Positions 25,324-35,619 of a stretch of DNA of 64,000 nt are shown one piece after another (position 1 is the stretch's first letter; the number at the start of each line of letters is the position of its first letter). This DNA is from Casuarius casuarius (taxonomy: Eukaryota; Chordata; Aves; Casuariiformes; Casuariidae): contig PTFA01000193.1 in the NCBI GenBank assembly GCA_003342895.1, positions 779,255 to 843,254 on the forward strand, written 5' to 3'. Under the pieces are notes generated by a model. It had not been told where the DNA came from, did no database searches, and saw only the letters and a program-made list of their open reading frames with translations. The translations under genes and the position numbers were made by a program.

Positions 25324-28143
25324 TCTGCAGCCCTCACAAACAGATCCTCTGTCCTTGCAACTCTAACAACATCCTCCTTGCCCAGGTTTTCTTCCTCGTC
25401 TGAGAGCACTAGTCTCTACCCACTCTCAAGGCTGGCATTTGCATTTTGCTTAAGCTCCGGATGCCATTTTGAGTGTGAATTCTTTGGCAGGTGTGGTATG
25501 AACGGGGAGCAGAGGCGCTTTCTTTCAGCAGCCTGATGAATAATTGCGGTGAAGGGGAATCACTTAAAAGACAAGAGCAATTCTTTCTCTCCCTCAAACT
25601 AAGCGGCTGGGTATGCAGTGAAAGCCGAGGCCATAAGCAAGGGAAAGCTGAGCCCACAGCTGGCTCTTGAACGGAGAATTGCTTTGACTTTCCTCCTCCA
25701 GGGCCCTCACCGTATCTCATCTCCCTTTGCGCTTGCAACCCTCTGATCTCCAGCTGTATCTGATACTTCAGCTCTGCTCATTTCTGAAGCATCTCAAATC
25801 TTTAGATTATTTCCCATTTCAAACCGCTAGTGAGGGAGGGAAGTGTGCGCAGTCAAGAATCAGCTCAAACTGGGAAAAAACACAGACCTTTTTAAAGAAA
25901 AACAAGGAAGAGTTTACTCCTGTGCTGCTCACGTCTGGAGTCAGACCAATACCTCAAACATGGTTCACTCACATCCCAACTAAATGACCTACAGCCGCAT
26001 TTCTGAATTGCCTTTCCTGTGGGAGTTGTTTCATCCAGCGTAAATGCTTTAAACATTAAAAGATCCCACTGATGTTCTACGGTCTTCTCTTCTTTTGATT
26101 TTAATCCCAAAATCCATTCTGGACCCAAGAAGCTTTTTTAATGAAGAGATGTTTGTCACAGCTGGCATCCTCTCATGAACATTTTTGGTGAATTTTAAAG
26201 CACTCTCATACTACTGTGCAATAAATAAAGGAAATACAAATCCAATCATTCTACAGCTAGATATTTCAGAGACAGAGAAACTTAGTCAAGGCAAACCTTG
26301 GGTAGAATAAGGGCTGCATTTCTCAAGGACATGGTTAATACATCAACCAGACATCTGTGACCCAGGCACAATCCACATCCCCTTAGACACTCAGCTGAGG
26401 CACCTTCAACGGGAACGTCTAACCCCACACTCCCTCCTTTGCCTGTGCAACAAAATTCAGTGATGTGTGCAAACTTAAGACTGCAAAAGCTGCATAAAGA
26501 TTTGCTCTTTGCTCTAGAGGCAAAACCCATCTATTTGTGTGAAAGATAGCACAAAATCCCAGATCTCGTTATGGCATCTGTAACAGATTCTGAGGCAAAC
26601 TTTGCAAAACAGCCACGACTGATAGAAAGAAAAAATCTAAAAGAGGTAATGTTTGTCCAAATGAAAGAACCACCATTCTAAAGTTTTTTTTCTTGAGGAA
26701 AGTGGAAATTCTATAATAGAGAGTGAGAATGGACCAAACAGACCAAAAAGCAACAGCTATTTACTAAATACTGCACTCATGGACACACTAGAGAGAGCAG
26801 GGGAAAAAAAATGCATGAGGAAAGACAGATTGACAGATACTTGTGTCTCAAAATAAATGTATTTACATGAGGTGCTCTCCATTATGTGGACGCTGTCTAC
26901 CAGTAAGAAAGTGTGTTGAAAATAAATGAGTTGTATCCTTAGATTGTCATGGCCACTGAAAATAGACATCCTGCAACGAAGGCATAGCAGGCACAAGCTA
27001 AGTTATTGTGCGACCGCTGAAATGAATTAGACGTGCGAGGAAGCACACACTATACATTCCTTTTAGCAAATGACATGACAGAAAAAAGCACTTACACACC
27101 AAAACGCACCCCCGCTGCCATCCTCTTGAAAATACCCGGCAAGGCTTGGCTGCTGGGCTAATGTCCTCAGCAAGGTGGCACTGAGATATCCCGTTCCCCC
27201 CGCTGCTCATGGTCTCCGTCACTCAGGTTATCCACTTAGTCGTTCCTCCTTTTGCACCATGGGGCCAAGGAGTTTCGACAGGCTTGTCTGCCCTGTTACT
27301 GCACACATTTGCTGTGCTACACACAGAAATCCCCTGCAAGACTCCCTTTGCCATTGCTCTGTTCATCCCAGGCTGGAACAGCAAAGGACCATGAGCCAAG
27401 ACAACAGGCCCAGGAAAGAGGCTTTGCTCCAGTACATCCATGGATATACCTGGGAAATCAAAATCACAGCTGTGTGTCTGGGGCTGACAAGCCACAGCTT
27501 TGCCATTCGCAACATCAGCAGTAGAATGGGAAGACCTTAACGTCACAAGGCTGCCCGAGCAGCGTGAGCACAGCTCCTCTAGAAAAATGCCATCTCTGAG
27601 GTCATTTTTCAACGGAGACCTCCTGGGAGGAGCAATGCACACAAAAAAAAGGAGGGGATTTCCTTGGCTGCTGCTGCTACCAGGCTTCCCTACTCCAAAT
27701 ACTCCAAGGGAATGGGTTTGCTAAAATGTACTCTGCCAATCTGCTGTTCTTTGTTACTTTGCCTACAGCAGAGGTCTGCACTATCTTATCTGCTGTTCAG
27801 TGCGTTGCAATGCCAGCTTAGGAATCGGCACATACTCTGCTAAGTCCTCGCCATTCCCTTTGGATGGCTCTTTGCAGCAAAGCAGGGGGGACTTACTCCT
27901 CTAAGCGGACCGTAATATGAGTAACCATTGTGTGAGACATTATCCTGAAGAGAAGGAACAGAGTGTGTAAGGAAAGCACAGCTCAAATCCTGTTAATAAA
28001 TCAGTGACAGAGAAAAGAAGAGGAGGAAGGAGGGTAAAGTCATGTTTTCCCGCGTGTCAGGAGACTGCCGTTGCAGCTCCCGCTTTCCCATGCAGCACAA
28101 ACAGGGTCTGCAGGTTGTTACAGCTCTGTGCTGGGGACACACT

Positions 28144-28170
28144 GCACACAACACACACACACATACACCA
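28144..28170 (+). repeat. (CA)n microsatellite, interrupted
   Basis: About 26 bp of CA-type repeat with single-base interruptions (cacacaacacacacacacac then atacacc). It is a simple repeat in the intron. Confidence 0.85.
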
Positions 28171-31068
28171 CGAGTGACAGCTAACCGGCGGGCAACATTA
28201 CACCACGTTCTTCAGTAGTATTTCATTGCAGAGTTAAGTGTTTTGATGCAGCTTCCTACTGCAATGCTCCTGCCTTTTCTGCTCCCAGATGCCTGAATCT
28301 GGGGAGTATAGAAAGAGAGCTGGAGTCCTTCAGCATGATGACATGTTACAAAACTGCTCTGAGATTTACCTCATGTTTCCTAAGAGGATGGTAAAGAAAT
28401 CAGACTTCAGGGATGGTGCTTCTCCCCTTTGCCAACTAGCAACGCAGTGGAATAGAGTGATGGGATGTCCCCTATACGCAGCCTATGTGCAAAGTTGCAA
28501 CAAGTCCTTGATGTTTAAGTGCAAAATTCATCCAGAACTCAAGGCTCTGCTTCAACATGGAGGCAAGTCAAAGGCATTTACCTCATGCTCCCCGTGGAAA
28601 GACCTACTCAACTTTCAAGCAGACATTTTTTGCTGCCTGCTGTCTCTTGGAGGTAAAGTCTGGATGGAGAACAGGACTGCTGAGCTGCTTTTGAGTACTG
28701 CTCCCTGGATTTCACTAACCTGAGGGAATGCCTGGAGTCTGTAAGACCGAAACACCTGCATGTGCCTCGAATGACTGTGTTAGGCACAGCAAGCAAGGCT
28801 ATGAAGCCGTTGTGTTCTGGATCATCTAGGAGCTGCTTGGCGGAAGGGATTGAAGTATTTCACCGCATTTCAAATATATCAGTGCTGAAAAAGGATCAGG
28901 AAGTGCCTTCTGAAAACAGTCCAACACACTGTAGATCATTGCAAAGAACCTCCAAGCCTTGTTTCTGAAACACTGGAGCACTTTGACAGGGACGAGCATT
29001 TTCAGCGCATAGTACCCCATCCTCTTCTAGCTGGCCCCAACGTGATTTGGCAGAGCAAGGATTTATAAGGCAGCCTGAGAAAGTTTTGTCTTTCTGGAAA
29101 CTAGTGCCCCCCATGGAAAAGTCATTGTGTCAGAATGCAGCTATCAACTACGCAGCCAGGGCGATTACACCCCGCCGTGTCCCAGGGAGGCTGCCAAGAG
29201 CTCCTGTCTCAGCTGAAAACAGGACCTGTTTTTTAAGTCACACAGATGTTTTGAACATGCTGCTTGCTTGCTGGGTTTGAGGCTTTCGCTGTTGGCTGGT
29301 AGCTATTGCACTGTACAAGACTGAGAAAACTGCAGGCAGAATTCCCCCCTCTCCCCACTCCCTTGCTGTGGTGAGGGGAGGGTCCGTCCATCCTGCTGGG
29401 ATCTGTTCTCCTTGTTCCCCCATCTCTTCTGTCCCCTGGACTCTTGCATCTGTGTCTCCTGTTCTATCCCATTCCCCAGGTTTAGTCACGCACGGCTATT
29501 CTTTGGCGACCTTTTCTCTCAGTGTCTTTCTTGATACCTTTCTGCGACTTGAGCGACCCAGGCTTTCCTCAGATCTGCCCAAGGAGCAGAAGGGAAGGAG
29601 CAGTCTGCCTGGGTGGGCAGGATGGATAGCGTGTCAGAGGCATGCACAGACCACAACAGAGACATAAAAAGAAATGTTCCTGCTCCGACCTTTACAGAGA
29701 GCACAGTCCATGTAGTGCCAATGACTTTGTAGCACGAGTCAGTTGGACTTATAAGCTGGGAGATCCAGAAGCAGCAGAGACACAAAATATTCCCTCTTCC
29801 TACAGACAGACAAAAATCCTGACGACAAACTAGAGCATCGCGAAAGCCGCTACGGCACCTGTCTGTCTGCAGAGCAGTGAGTAGGGAAAAGCACAAGCAG
29901 CGCTGGTCCCAGAGAAACACCCGGCTGAAAGCTGTCACCGTTACTGACTCCTGGGTTACCAAATCCCCCAACCTGCCGAATCAGTGAGAAGGGACTGGCC
30001 AGCACGGCCCGAGAACGAAGTACAGGCTTAGCCCCCAGACCCCAGCACTCACTGGCAGCTCTGCTGAAGTGGGAATCAAACCACACGCTTGGGGAGAGCC
30101 GACCCCTCTGGTCCTTCCCCAGCATGGCACTGTCACCTCCCACCCAGCAGCGCATGGGGACACGCCAGCGCTCCTCCCCGCTGCCACCCTGCTCCCAGTA
30201 TTGCAGTCTGCGGGTGTCATTACTCCTTCCAGGCAACCTACTTTTTATTTTTATTTTAGACTGATACTTTTTGCCAGGCAAACTGCACAGGCCAGCCTGC
30301 GCTGCCGGCAGGGTGTCATCCAGAATCCGTGCCGCGAGCAGTGCTTGCTTCCCCCAGGACCTCCGGCTAACCGGCTCGCTCCACCGCCCTGCCAGCCCGA
30401 AAACAGACTGGGATCAGATCAGAGCCTGATTTCTTTTCTCCTTTTCCTTTGCTCTCACTGTAACACGGCACCAGGAAAGGACCCAGCTGCTGCCCACATT
30501 GCACAGCAGACTGGGAGGAACAAGCAGAAATGTTTCCCTTCCAGTTAGATCGTAAGCCACAATTTCAGCGAGGCTACAGACACCCGGGGAAATACCACTG
30601 CATAACGGACAGAGCTCAGCACATCCCCAAAACACCTGCCTTTCTCACTGGCCTCCTTCCAGTCCTCTCTTTAGCTGGCTAATATTCACTGACCACAGCA
30701 AGAGCCCCTCACACCCCCTCCTTCACTCAGCGCTTCAGCAGGACCCACCTGGCACCCGGGTTGGACACCAAGCAGCCTCCTCGGAAGCCTGGGCCTGTCT
30801 GGCAGCGGGCTGCTCCTGCCGGCGAGCCCACGGCAGGGCTGGCTCCCGGCTGCGGCCGCGGAGCGGCACGTAAAGGACGCCAGCAAACAAACTTCAACCC
30901 AACAGGCTGCTTCCTCCTCCTCTGCCATGCCAGAGCCTAGCAGCCACCGTTCACTCATTGCACCGTGCCCGAGCAGGTTGCCCGTGACCTCAAATGCTGC
31001 CGTGGTCCTGCACCGCCACCGCTGTCTGCACGCCCAGAGAAGAGAACGGGAGCAGGATGTCTGCTTGT

Positions 31069-31074
31069 ACTCAC
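31069..31074 (-). promoter_or_regulatory. ASIC2: Splice donor of ASIC2a exon 1
   Basis: On the minus strand the exon end reads ACT followed by GTGAGT, a consensus vertebrate 5' splice site. It falls exactly where the mammalian ASIC2a first exon ends, just before the VFT(R/K)YGKC segment encoded by the next exon. That next exon is not in this window. Confidence 0.92.
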
Positions 31075-31638
31075 AGTTCTGAAGTCCTCATGGCTACACT
31101 CCTGGCCTTTGAATTTGCAGTACAGCATCATATCCTTCAGGTCATGGCCAACCCGTGCCAGGAACTCCTGCATGTTGAAAACTTTCGGTTTATATTGCTT
31201 AAAGTTGGCCTTTTCCTGGAGAATGGCTAAGACAGCCGGGTCAGCCAGGTGGGGGTTGGGGATCTGCAGGTTGACGTCAAGCAAAGCCAGGAGCTCTCCA
31301 GCGTGGTACAGGTCATTGGTGGTGAGCCGGGAGAAGCGAAACTCGTTGAGGTTGCAAATGGTGACGGCAGGGAAGACCAGGCTGTTTGCGACGACCTCAT
31401 CCACTTTGGTCACGTGCTGGTAGGAGAAGTAGAAAGCCACCCGGTCTGAGCTCTCCACGAGGAGCAGACCCAGCGAGCCCACGAAGGCCAAGGTCCAGAG
31501 CAGGCGCCGAATGGTCACCGGCCCGTAGACGAAGACGTGACGGATCCCGTGGAGCGTGGAGGTGTTGGCAAAAATCTGGATGCTGGAAGGCTGCAGGCTC
31601 CCCATGCTGCCCTCGCTGGTGCTGTCCTTCAGATCCAT
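31075..31638 (-). CDS. ASIC2: ASIC2 first coding exon (ASIC2a isoform), partial CDS
   Basis: This exon encodes the first 188 residues of acid-sensing ion channel 2, isoform a, a neuronal proton-gated Na+ channel subunit of the ENaC/degenerin family that assembles as trimers in the plasma membrane. Visible features are: a cytoplasmic N-terminus opening MDLKDSTSEG; the conserved His-Gly pair of the family at residues 30-31; membrane helix 1 at about residues 44-62; the post-helix HVTKVDE segment with His75, equivalent to mammalian ASIC2 His72, which is needed for proton gating; the family motif FPAVTICN at 89-96; YHAGELLALL at 111-120; and Cys174 and Cys181 near the end. The exon stops after an ACT codon (phase 0) followed by donor GTGAGT at 31074-31069. 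The open frame runs on to 30955, but that tail is intron. An upstream TTG at 31656 lies in frame, yet the ATG at 31638 gives the family N-terminus and is the first in-frame ATG after an in-frame TAA at about 31753. ASIC1 is excluded by the N-terminus and by the VNLQIPNPHLADP segment. Confidence 0.96.
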
Positions 31639-31640
31639 GA
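31330..31640. promoter_or_regulatory. CpG-rich segment over the 5' half of ASIC2a exon 1
   Basis: CpG dinucleotides are dense here: I count about 12 in roughly 110 bp around 31455-31565, far above the surrounding intron. This fits a promoter-associated CpG island extending into the first exon. A second smaller CpG-dense patch lies at about 30800-30880, in the start of the intron. Confidence 0.6.
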
Positions 31641-31860
31641 GGAACAGTTGGTTCAATCCTGGCAGTGCTTTTTGGGTCAGTCTCCAGCAAGTACTGGGGT
31701 CCAGATCTCTCCCCTCCCCTCCCTTCCCCTCTTGAAAGTAATTAAACCCTTATAGGGGAGGCAGAGAGCAGGAGAGTCTCAGGCTAGCTGCTGCGAGTTT
31801 ATCCTACAAGCTCAGCAGTAGCTTCGTGGGGGTAAATATTTATATAAAATCCATTCAAAC
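31639..31860 (-). promoter_or_regulatory. ASIC2: Proximal promoter / 5' UTR region of ASIC2a
   Basis: On the minus strand this region runs into the start codon. It contains a TATAAGG box at 31754-31748 and a better TATATAAATA match at 31846-31837. If the first is used, transcription would start near 31720 and leave a UTR of about 80 nt. If the second is used, the UTR would be about 180 nt. No ATG occurs on the minus strand between 31639 and 31760, so either UTR would lack upstream start codons over that span. The context of the initiator ATG is only moderate, with C at -3 and G at +4. The start sites are inferred and no transcript data are available. Confidence 0.5.
31711..31729 (-). promoter_or_regulatory. 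G-quadruplex motif just upstream of ASIC2a ATG
   Basis: The plus strand shows four C-runs (4, 4, 3 and 4 bases) separated by 1, 1 and 2 T residues. On the coding strand this is four G-runs with loops of 2, 1 and 1 bases, which is a very favourable quadruplex pattern. It lies 73 nt upstream of the ATG, so it is either at the transcription start or inside the 5' UTR. Folding is predicted only from the pattern. Confidence 0.7.
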
Positions 31861-31984
31861 TCTAGCTCTTGATTTCCTCGGCGCGATAAGAAGGGCTGGT
31901 TTTATTTAGGGAGACACCAAGGTGATGTGGAAGAGATGTGGGTGGGAAGCGAAAGCTTAGCCAATGGAGATAAAGTCCTCCCCC

Positions 31985-32007
31985 TACACACACACACACA
32001 CGCGCGC
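31985..32007. repeat. (CA)n tract merging into CGCGCG, Z-DNA type
   Basis: Positions 31985-32007 form 23 bp of uninterrupted alternating pyrimidine-purine sequence, a CA repeat ending in CGCGCGC. Such tracts favour left-handed Z-DNA under negative supercoiling. It lies about 350 bp upstream of the ASIC2a start codon. It may equally be an ordinary microsatellite. Confidence 0.8.
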
Positions 32008-32624
32008 CGAACGGAGATGGGATTGAGAGAAAGCGAGCTTAAAACAAGTCGAGGCAGCTTGCAGCCTGTTAACTAGTGCATAAAGCGCAAGGATGCCGCT
32101 TCCCCGAGATGATGTATTGCAGAGCAGCGGGGCTTTCAGGCTGACAGCATGATTCTTCTTTTGTTCCGACGCTGCGAGCTGCTGGATTCAGACGTTTCTC
32201 CTCCTTCCTACCCCTCCGACGTCCTCTGTTTTGGGGCAGGGCTCCAAAAAATACCACCAGAAAAACCCACCCCGTGCTGCCAGTGTTATTTCCAAGGGCT
32301 TCTCTCAGCGAAAGCTGGACAGCTAATTTAGCAGGAGAATGCAAGAGAAGTAAGAGAGGAAAAGGGGGAGGGAATGGGAAAGGATTAAAAAAAAGAAAAG
32401 AGGAAAATAAAAATTGCTGCTGAGCTCCATGCACACACGCACAGAGCAGGGAACTGGCTGGGTAGAAAGCAACAGCACAAAGCTGCTTCTCTGCCGCGCG
32501 GCAGCTCAGAGGCAGCAAGATCAGAGAGGGCAGGACTCGGAGGGGAGAGGCAGAGTGGGCAGAGGGGCTGCACCATCTCTCCTGTCTTTTCTCTCCTGGT
32601 CTCAGAGCTTCCCTCTACTTCAGG

Positions 32625-32880
32625 ACTCGCGACGCTGCTAGCTGTGAGTCACGCATCGATCTGCTGCGGCTGATCCTCCCTGCCCGAGCGCCCGGGCTTC
32701 CCAGCACCCGCGGCAGAGGCGAGACGCTGCGGGGAGGGCAGGGAGAGCCGGACCACTCTCCGGAGACACCTCGGCTCATGCCGAGGACGGGGAGTCCGGA
32801 GCGAGCTGACCCACGTCGGGAGCACAGGGAGGGCTCTGGCAAGCAGCTCTTGTAGCCTCTAGGCTCAGCCTGCGGGCGAC
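32625..32880. promoter_or_regulatory. CpG island about 1 kb upstream of ASIC2a ATG
   Basis: About 23 CpG sites fall within some 190 bp (32630-32820) at high GC content, an observed/expected ratio near 1. This is the most CpG-dense stretch in the window. It may be the main CpG promoter of ASIC2a, giving a long or spliced 5' UTR, or a divergent non-coding promoter. Between it and the TATA-type elements lies mixed sequence with homopurine runs (32340-32410) and no coding potential that I recognise. Confidence 0.6.
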
Positions 32881-33004
32881 TCAAAAGACTTTGGGCTGGC
32901 AGGATATCCAGATGTTTTGTTTGCCTCTGAAAGGCAGCTGTGATGGATTTGTTTGTGGGAGATGCTCCCAGATGTGAGCTCAGCGGGAGGTTTGTGGCAG
33001 AGGA

Positions 33005-33024
33005 GGGGAGCGGGGTGGGGGGGG
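33005..33024 (+). promoter_or_regulatory. G-quadruplex motif upstream of ASIC2a
   Basis: The plus strand shows GGGG, a 3-base gap, GGGG, a 1-base gap and then a run of 8 G. The pattern is compatible with a quadruplex, though the last run must supply two tetrad strands without a clean loop. It sits about 1.4 kb upstream of the ATG, on the strand opposite to the gene. Confidence 0.45.
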
Positions 33025-34064
33025 CAACTGCAGAAGGTTTCCTATCCAATAGATACTGCAAAATCCTCTAATGAGGTCTCCATACCTGGCAGCATCCTTA
33101 CTGCAAGCTGCAGGAGACAGGGATCAGCGTTATGCAGTCCCAAGACAACAAGCTGTCTGGGTTCGAGTAGCGTCTAGGAGTAACTCCCCTCCGCGTTGTC
33201 TCTATGCGTGTTATTATTACTGCCTGCTTTTGCTCCGCTCTAGAAGGAAGAAGCAGCTTCTGCCTTTGTACGCTTAGCACAAGGGCAGCTGAGGGGAGGC
33301 CTCGGGGCCATGCAGCACCCAGCAGGCGACTTTCGCAGCTTGGATGAGGTGGGACCAGCAGGCCAAAGCACAGAGAGAGGCTGCAACGCTGTCCGCAGTG
33401 GGCTGCCCGGCTCCCCCGCACCGCGGCTCTCAGCCACCAAGGAAATCCTGCCTTAAGTTACCGCAAGGTCAGGCCCAAAGATTATCATTATCATTAGCAA
33501 AGTGAGCCCAGTTTTTACTTTGTAACCCCAAGTGCTGTTATTACGGCCCTGAAAGAGCCTCTGCACTTTGCACAAAGTCACACTTCTTCCCAAAGCCACG
33601 AGCAGGACAGAGGTGCCTTGATTCCCCGTGTCCATCCTCACCTTCCAGTGAGAACGGTTCACAGAGCAGATGAGCTGAAATCTCCGTGCCATGAAGGCGC
33701 GGGAAGCAGCCGTACGTGGCCTCAGGAACGGGTCCGCCAACTGCATCCGCTCTCTGCTCCCGTTTCTCCTCGACTCACGGCTCCCCTGCCAGCACAGGCG
33801 ATGGTGTGCAATCAGAAGGGCAGCTGCTCTGATGGGCTTTCCTGGACCACAGACTAGCTGGCATGGCCCTGAGTCACTCTGCTCTCCTCCCTCCCTGTGC
33901 TTCTCACCCTTTTCACCCCATTGATGAGGCACCTCCTGCTTTTGCTATCTCAGAAAGAGCATTTGCTCCTGGCAGCCGAAGGCAAGCTCGGTGGTGGCAT
34001 TTCCCAGCATACAGCACCCTATGTGAGAGTCTCTCAGTCTGAGCTGCTCATCCCCACGCTGCTG

Positions 34065-34215
34065 TGTAGCACATTATTATCTCCATTTTACACTAGGGAA
34101 ACTGAGGCAGGAAGAGACTGAAAGACTTGGCTGCACTCACCCAGAAAGCTTGCACTATAATGATGATTTGAATTCGCCAGTAGGTCTTTCAGAGCACCAG
34201 GTTACTGCCCAAAAG
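34065..34215 (+). mobile_element. MIR-like (CORE-SINE) relic
   Basis: The stretch contains the MIR hallmark order. A TATTATCTCCATTTTACA-like segment comes first, then GGGAAACTGAGGCA at about 34097-34110, then a degraded 'agagac..aaagacttg..cactcaccca' segment matching the usual 'agagattaagtgacttgcccaaggtcacaca', and finally a TGATTTGAATTCG-like tail. Divergence is high and no target-site duplication is evident, so it is an ancient relic. Family-level assignment rests on remembered consensus. Confidence 0.7.
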
Positions 34216-35588
34216 TCTGAACCCTCCTTCCATAAGCAGAAGTCTTCAGGATTGTATGGAGACCACAGCTATCCTTTGCAGACGGCCAGGGTCCAAAGGG
34301 GGTGGGAGCTGCCACACTAAGCTGGTTTCCTCCCTGTAGAACATACCATCAACCTTGAAATGCAAAAGACGATCCCTCCTCCTGCACCTCTGCTCATGAC
34401 TGAAGGCCAAGATCTCAATGCAAGCCCACTTATGGATAAACAGGGCTGTGCCCCTTCTTTTTTTAAGCACAAATTCAACCTTCTTTAGGAAGGTCAGGCC
34501 TTATAACGCGTTCTGCATCTTTCTGTAGCATGTACTCCAGAAAGCAAGGAGATGAGACAGTCTAAGCAAGCACCCAAAGAAGGGTCCTCTGCTCTGGCAC
34601 AGCCTCCCCGCCACTAACTCCGGCATGGTCTGAGCACACGCCATTGCATGGAGACCTTCGTGGAGCAGGGTTGCTTCACGAGCACTTTCAGGACCTACAA
34701 GCTAGTAGCAGTGGTTTTCCATAGGAGATGACCACTTTATCGCATCCCTTCCAGAAAGGATGGAAAAGGCAGCGCTGAGCAGACCCAAGCAACATGTGAA
34801 CCAGCATTACACAAGCTCAGGGCAGAGGGGCCATAGCACCCCCATTCTCCAGGCTGCCTGGTCTCCCCTTGCCCTCACAGTCTCCCTAGGGCAGGGAAGA
34901 GAGCATTCCCCCTCCACAACATTTTTCTCGCAAGAATGGACTTCCTTCCCCACCCGCCACCAAGCCGTCTGCAAATCTCTTCCCCCCCCACCTCCGTCTG
35001 TGTTATTGGCCTGATGCNCTAATGCTTTCATTTATTCACCANGCAGGCTGCCTTTACAATCCTGTTTTCTGTAATTCATACCATATACCATCTGCTGCCT
35101 TTTATTATTTAACTATGTGAAGTGCTTTGGGTATAGTCTGCAAGAAAAAGCGTCCCACTCAGCAGTGCTCCACAGCTCCAGTGCAGGCTCTTCTCCGCTG
35201 CTCATGGGCTTGGTTAGNGATCTGGGCAGTTTGTTGGGATTTACCCAGTGCCATGACCCTGGAGGGAAGTGGTGGTGAACCTTTCCTTCAATTCTCCTTC
35301 GGAAACAAGGGCAGGGAGCAGTGCCAGATCACCACCTTGCAGTATAGCTTGAGGGAGCTTGGAAAGTCGGAGTGAGTGCCCGAGGTGAGGCAAGTGGAGG
35401 AGGCAGGGGTGGGATCCAGGGTGCTCCAGGATGTGGCCCTGAGACCTGGAGGGGACGGCGGTGAAAGGCACAGCTGGCCCCGCTGTCACAGCTGGTCCTA
35501 CAGCCCCGCGCTGAGGAACCAGGCAGGGCCAGAAGACATGAGCCTCCTAAAAGCCCCTTTTCCTTCCCCGTACAGAGCGGAGAAGGCA

Positions 35589-35619
35589 GGGATGGAGGGG
35601 GGAGCAGCAGGGCCAGGGG
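35589..35619 (+). promoter_or_regulatory. G-quadruplex motif, upstream flank
   Basis: Four G-runs (3, 6, 3 and 4 bases) are separated by loops of 5, 7 and 3 bases. This is a canonical pattern, with no neighbouring gene recognised. Confidence 0.5.

Larger units (their letters stand above)
1..31074 (-). other. ASIC2: Intron 1 of ASIC2a (5' portion)
   Basis: This is everything downstream of the exon 1 donor on the minus strand. In mammals the ASIC2a first exon is followed by a giant intron that also contains the alternative ASIC2b first exon, so an intron reaching beyond the window is expected. I found no further ASIC2 exon here: neither the constant second exon (which would start with the VFT(R/K)YGKC region) nor an Ala/Arg-rich ASIC2b first exon. 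Outside the repeats, AT-rich block and candidate elements listed separately, the stretches 1-3515, 5641-7440, 9360-12100, 13441-23680 and 24561-30700 show only unremarkable unique non-coding sequence with chance-length open frames. Intron assignment is inference from known gene structure. Confidence 0.8.
31861..34055. other. Upstream flank of ASIC2a, non-coding
   Basis: Apart from the CA/CG tract, the CpG island and a G-quadruplex motif listed separately, this stretch holds only short open frames with no recognisable domain. It is GC-richer than the distal flank. No exon is supported. Confidence 0.6.

Noticed and set aside
28289..28723. 144-codon frame starting MPESGEYRKRAG
   Set aside because: No family similarity and no exon signals. 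Chance length in an intron.
29519..29971. 150-codon minus-strand frame
   Set aside because: Cys/Ser/Leu-rich translation without domains, in the intron.
30955..31074. Extension of the ASIC2 open frame past residue 188
   Set aside because: The frame runs through a consensus GTGAGT donor exactly at the known exon boundary, so the extra residues are intron translation.
31639..31656. Start at TTG giving MNQLFL before MDLK
   Set aside because: The codon is TTG, not ATG, and the family N-terminus begins at MDLK.
33150..33170. GGGTTCGAG as a tRNA T-loop
   Set aside because: No acceptor stem, D-arm or anticodon arm in the correct spacing around it.
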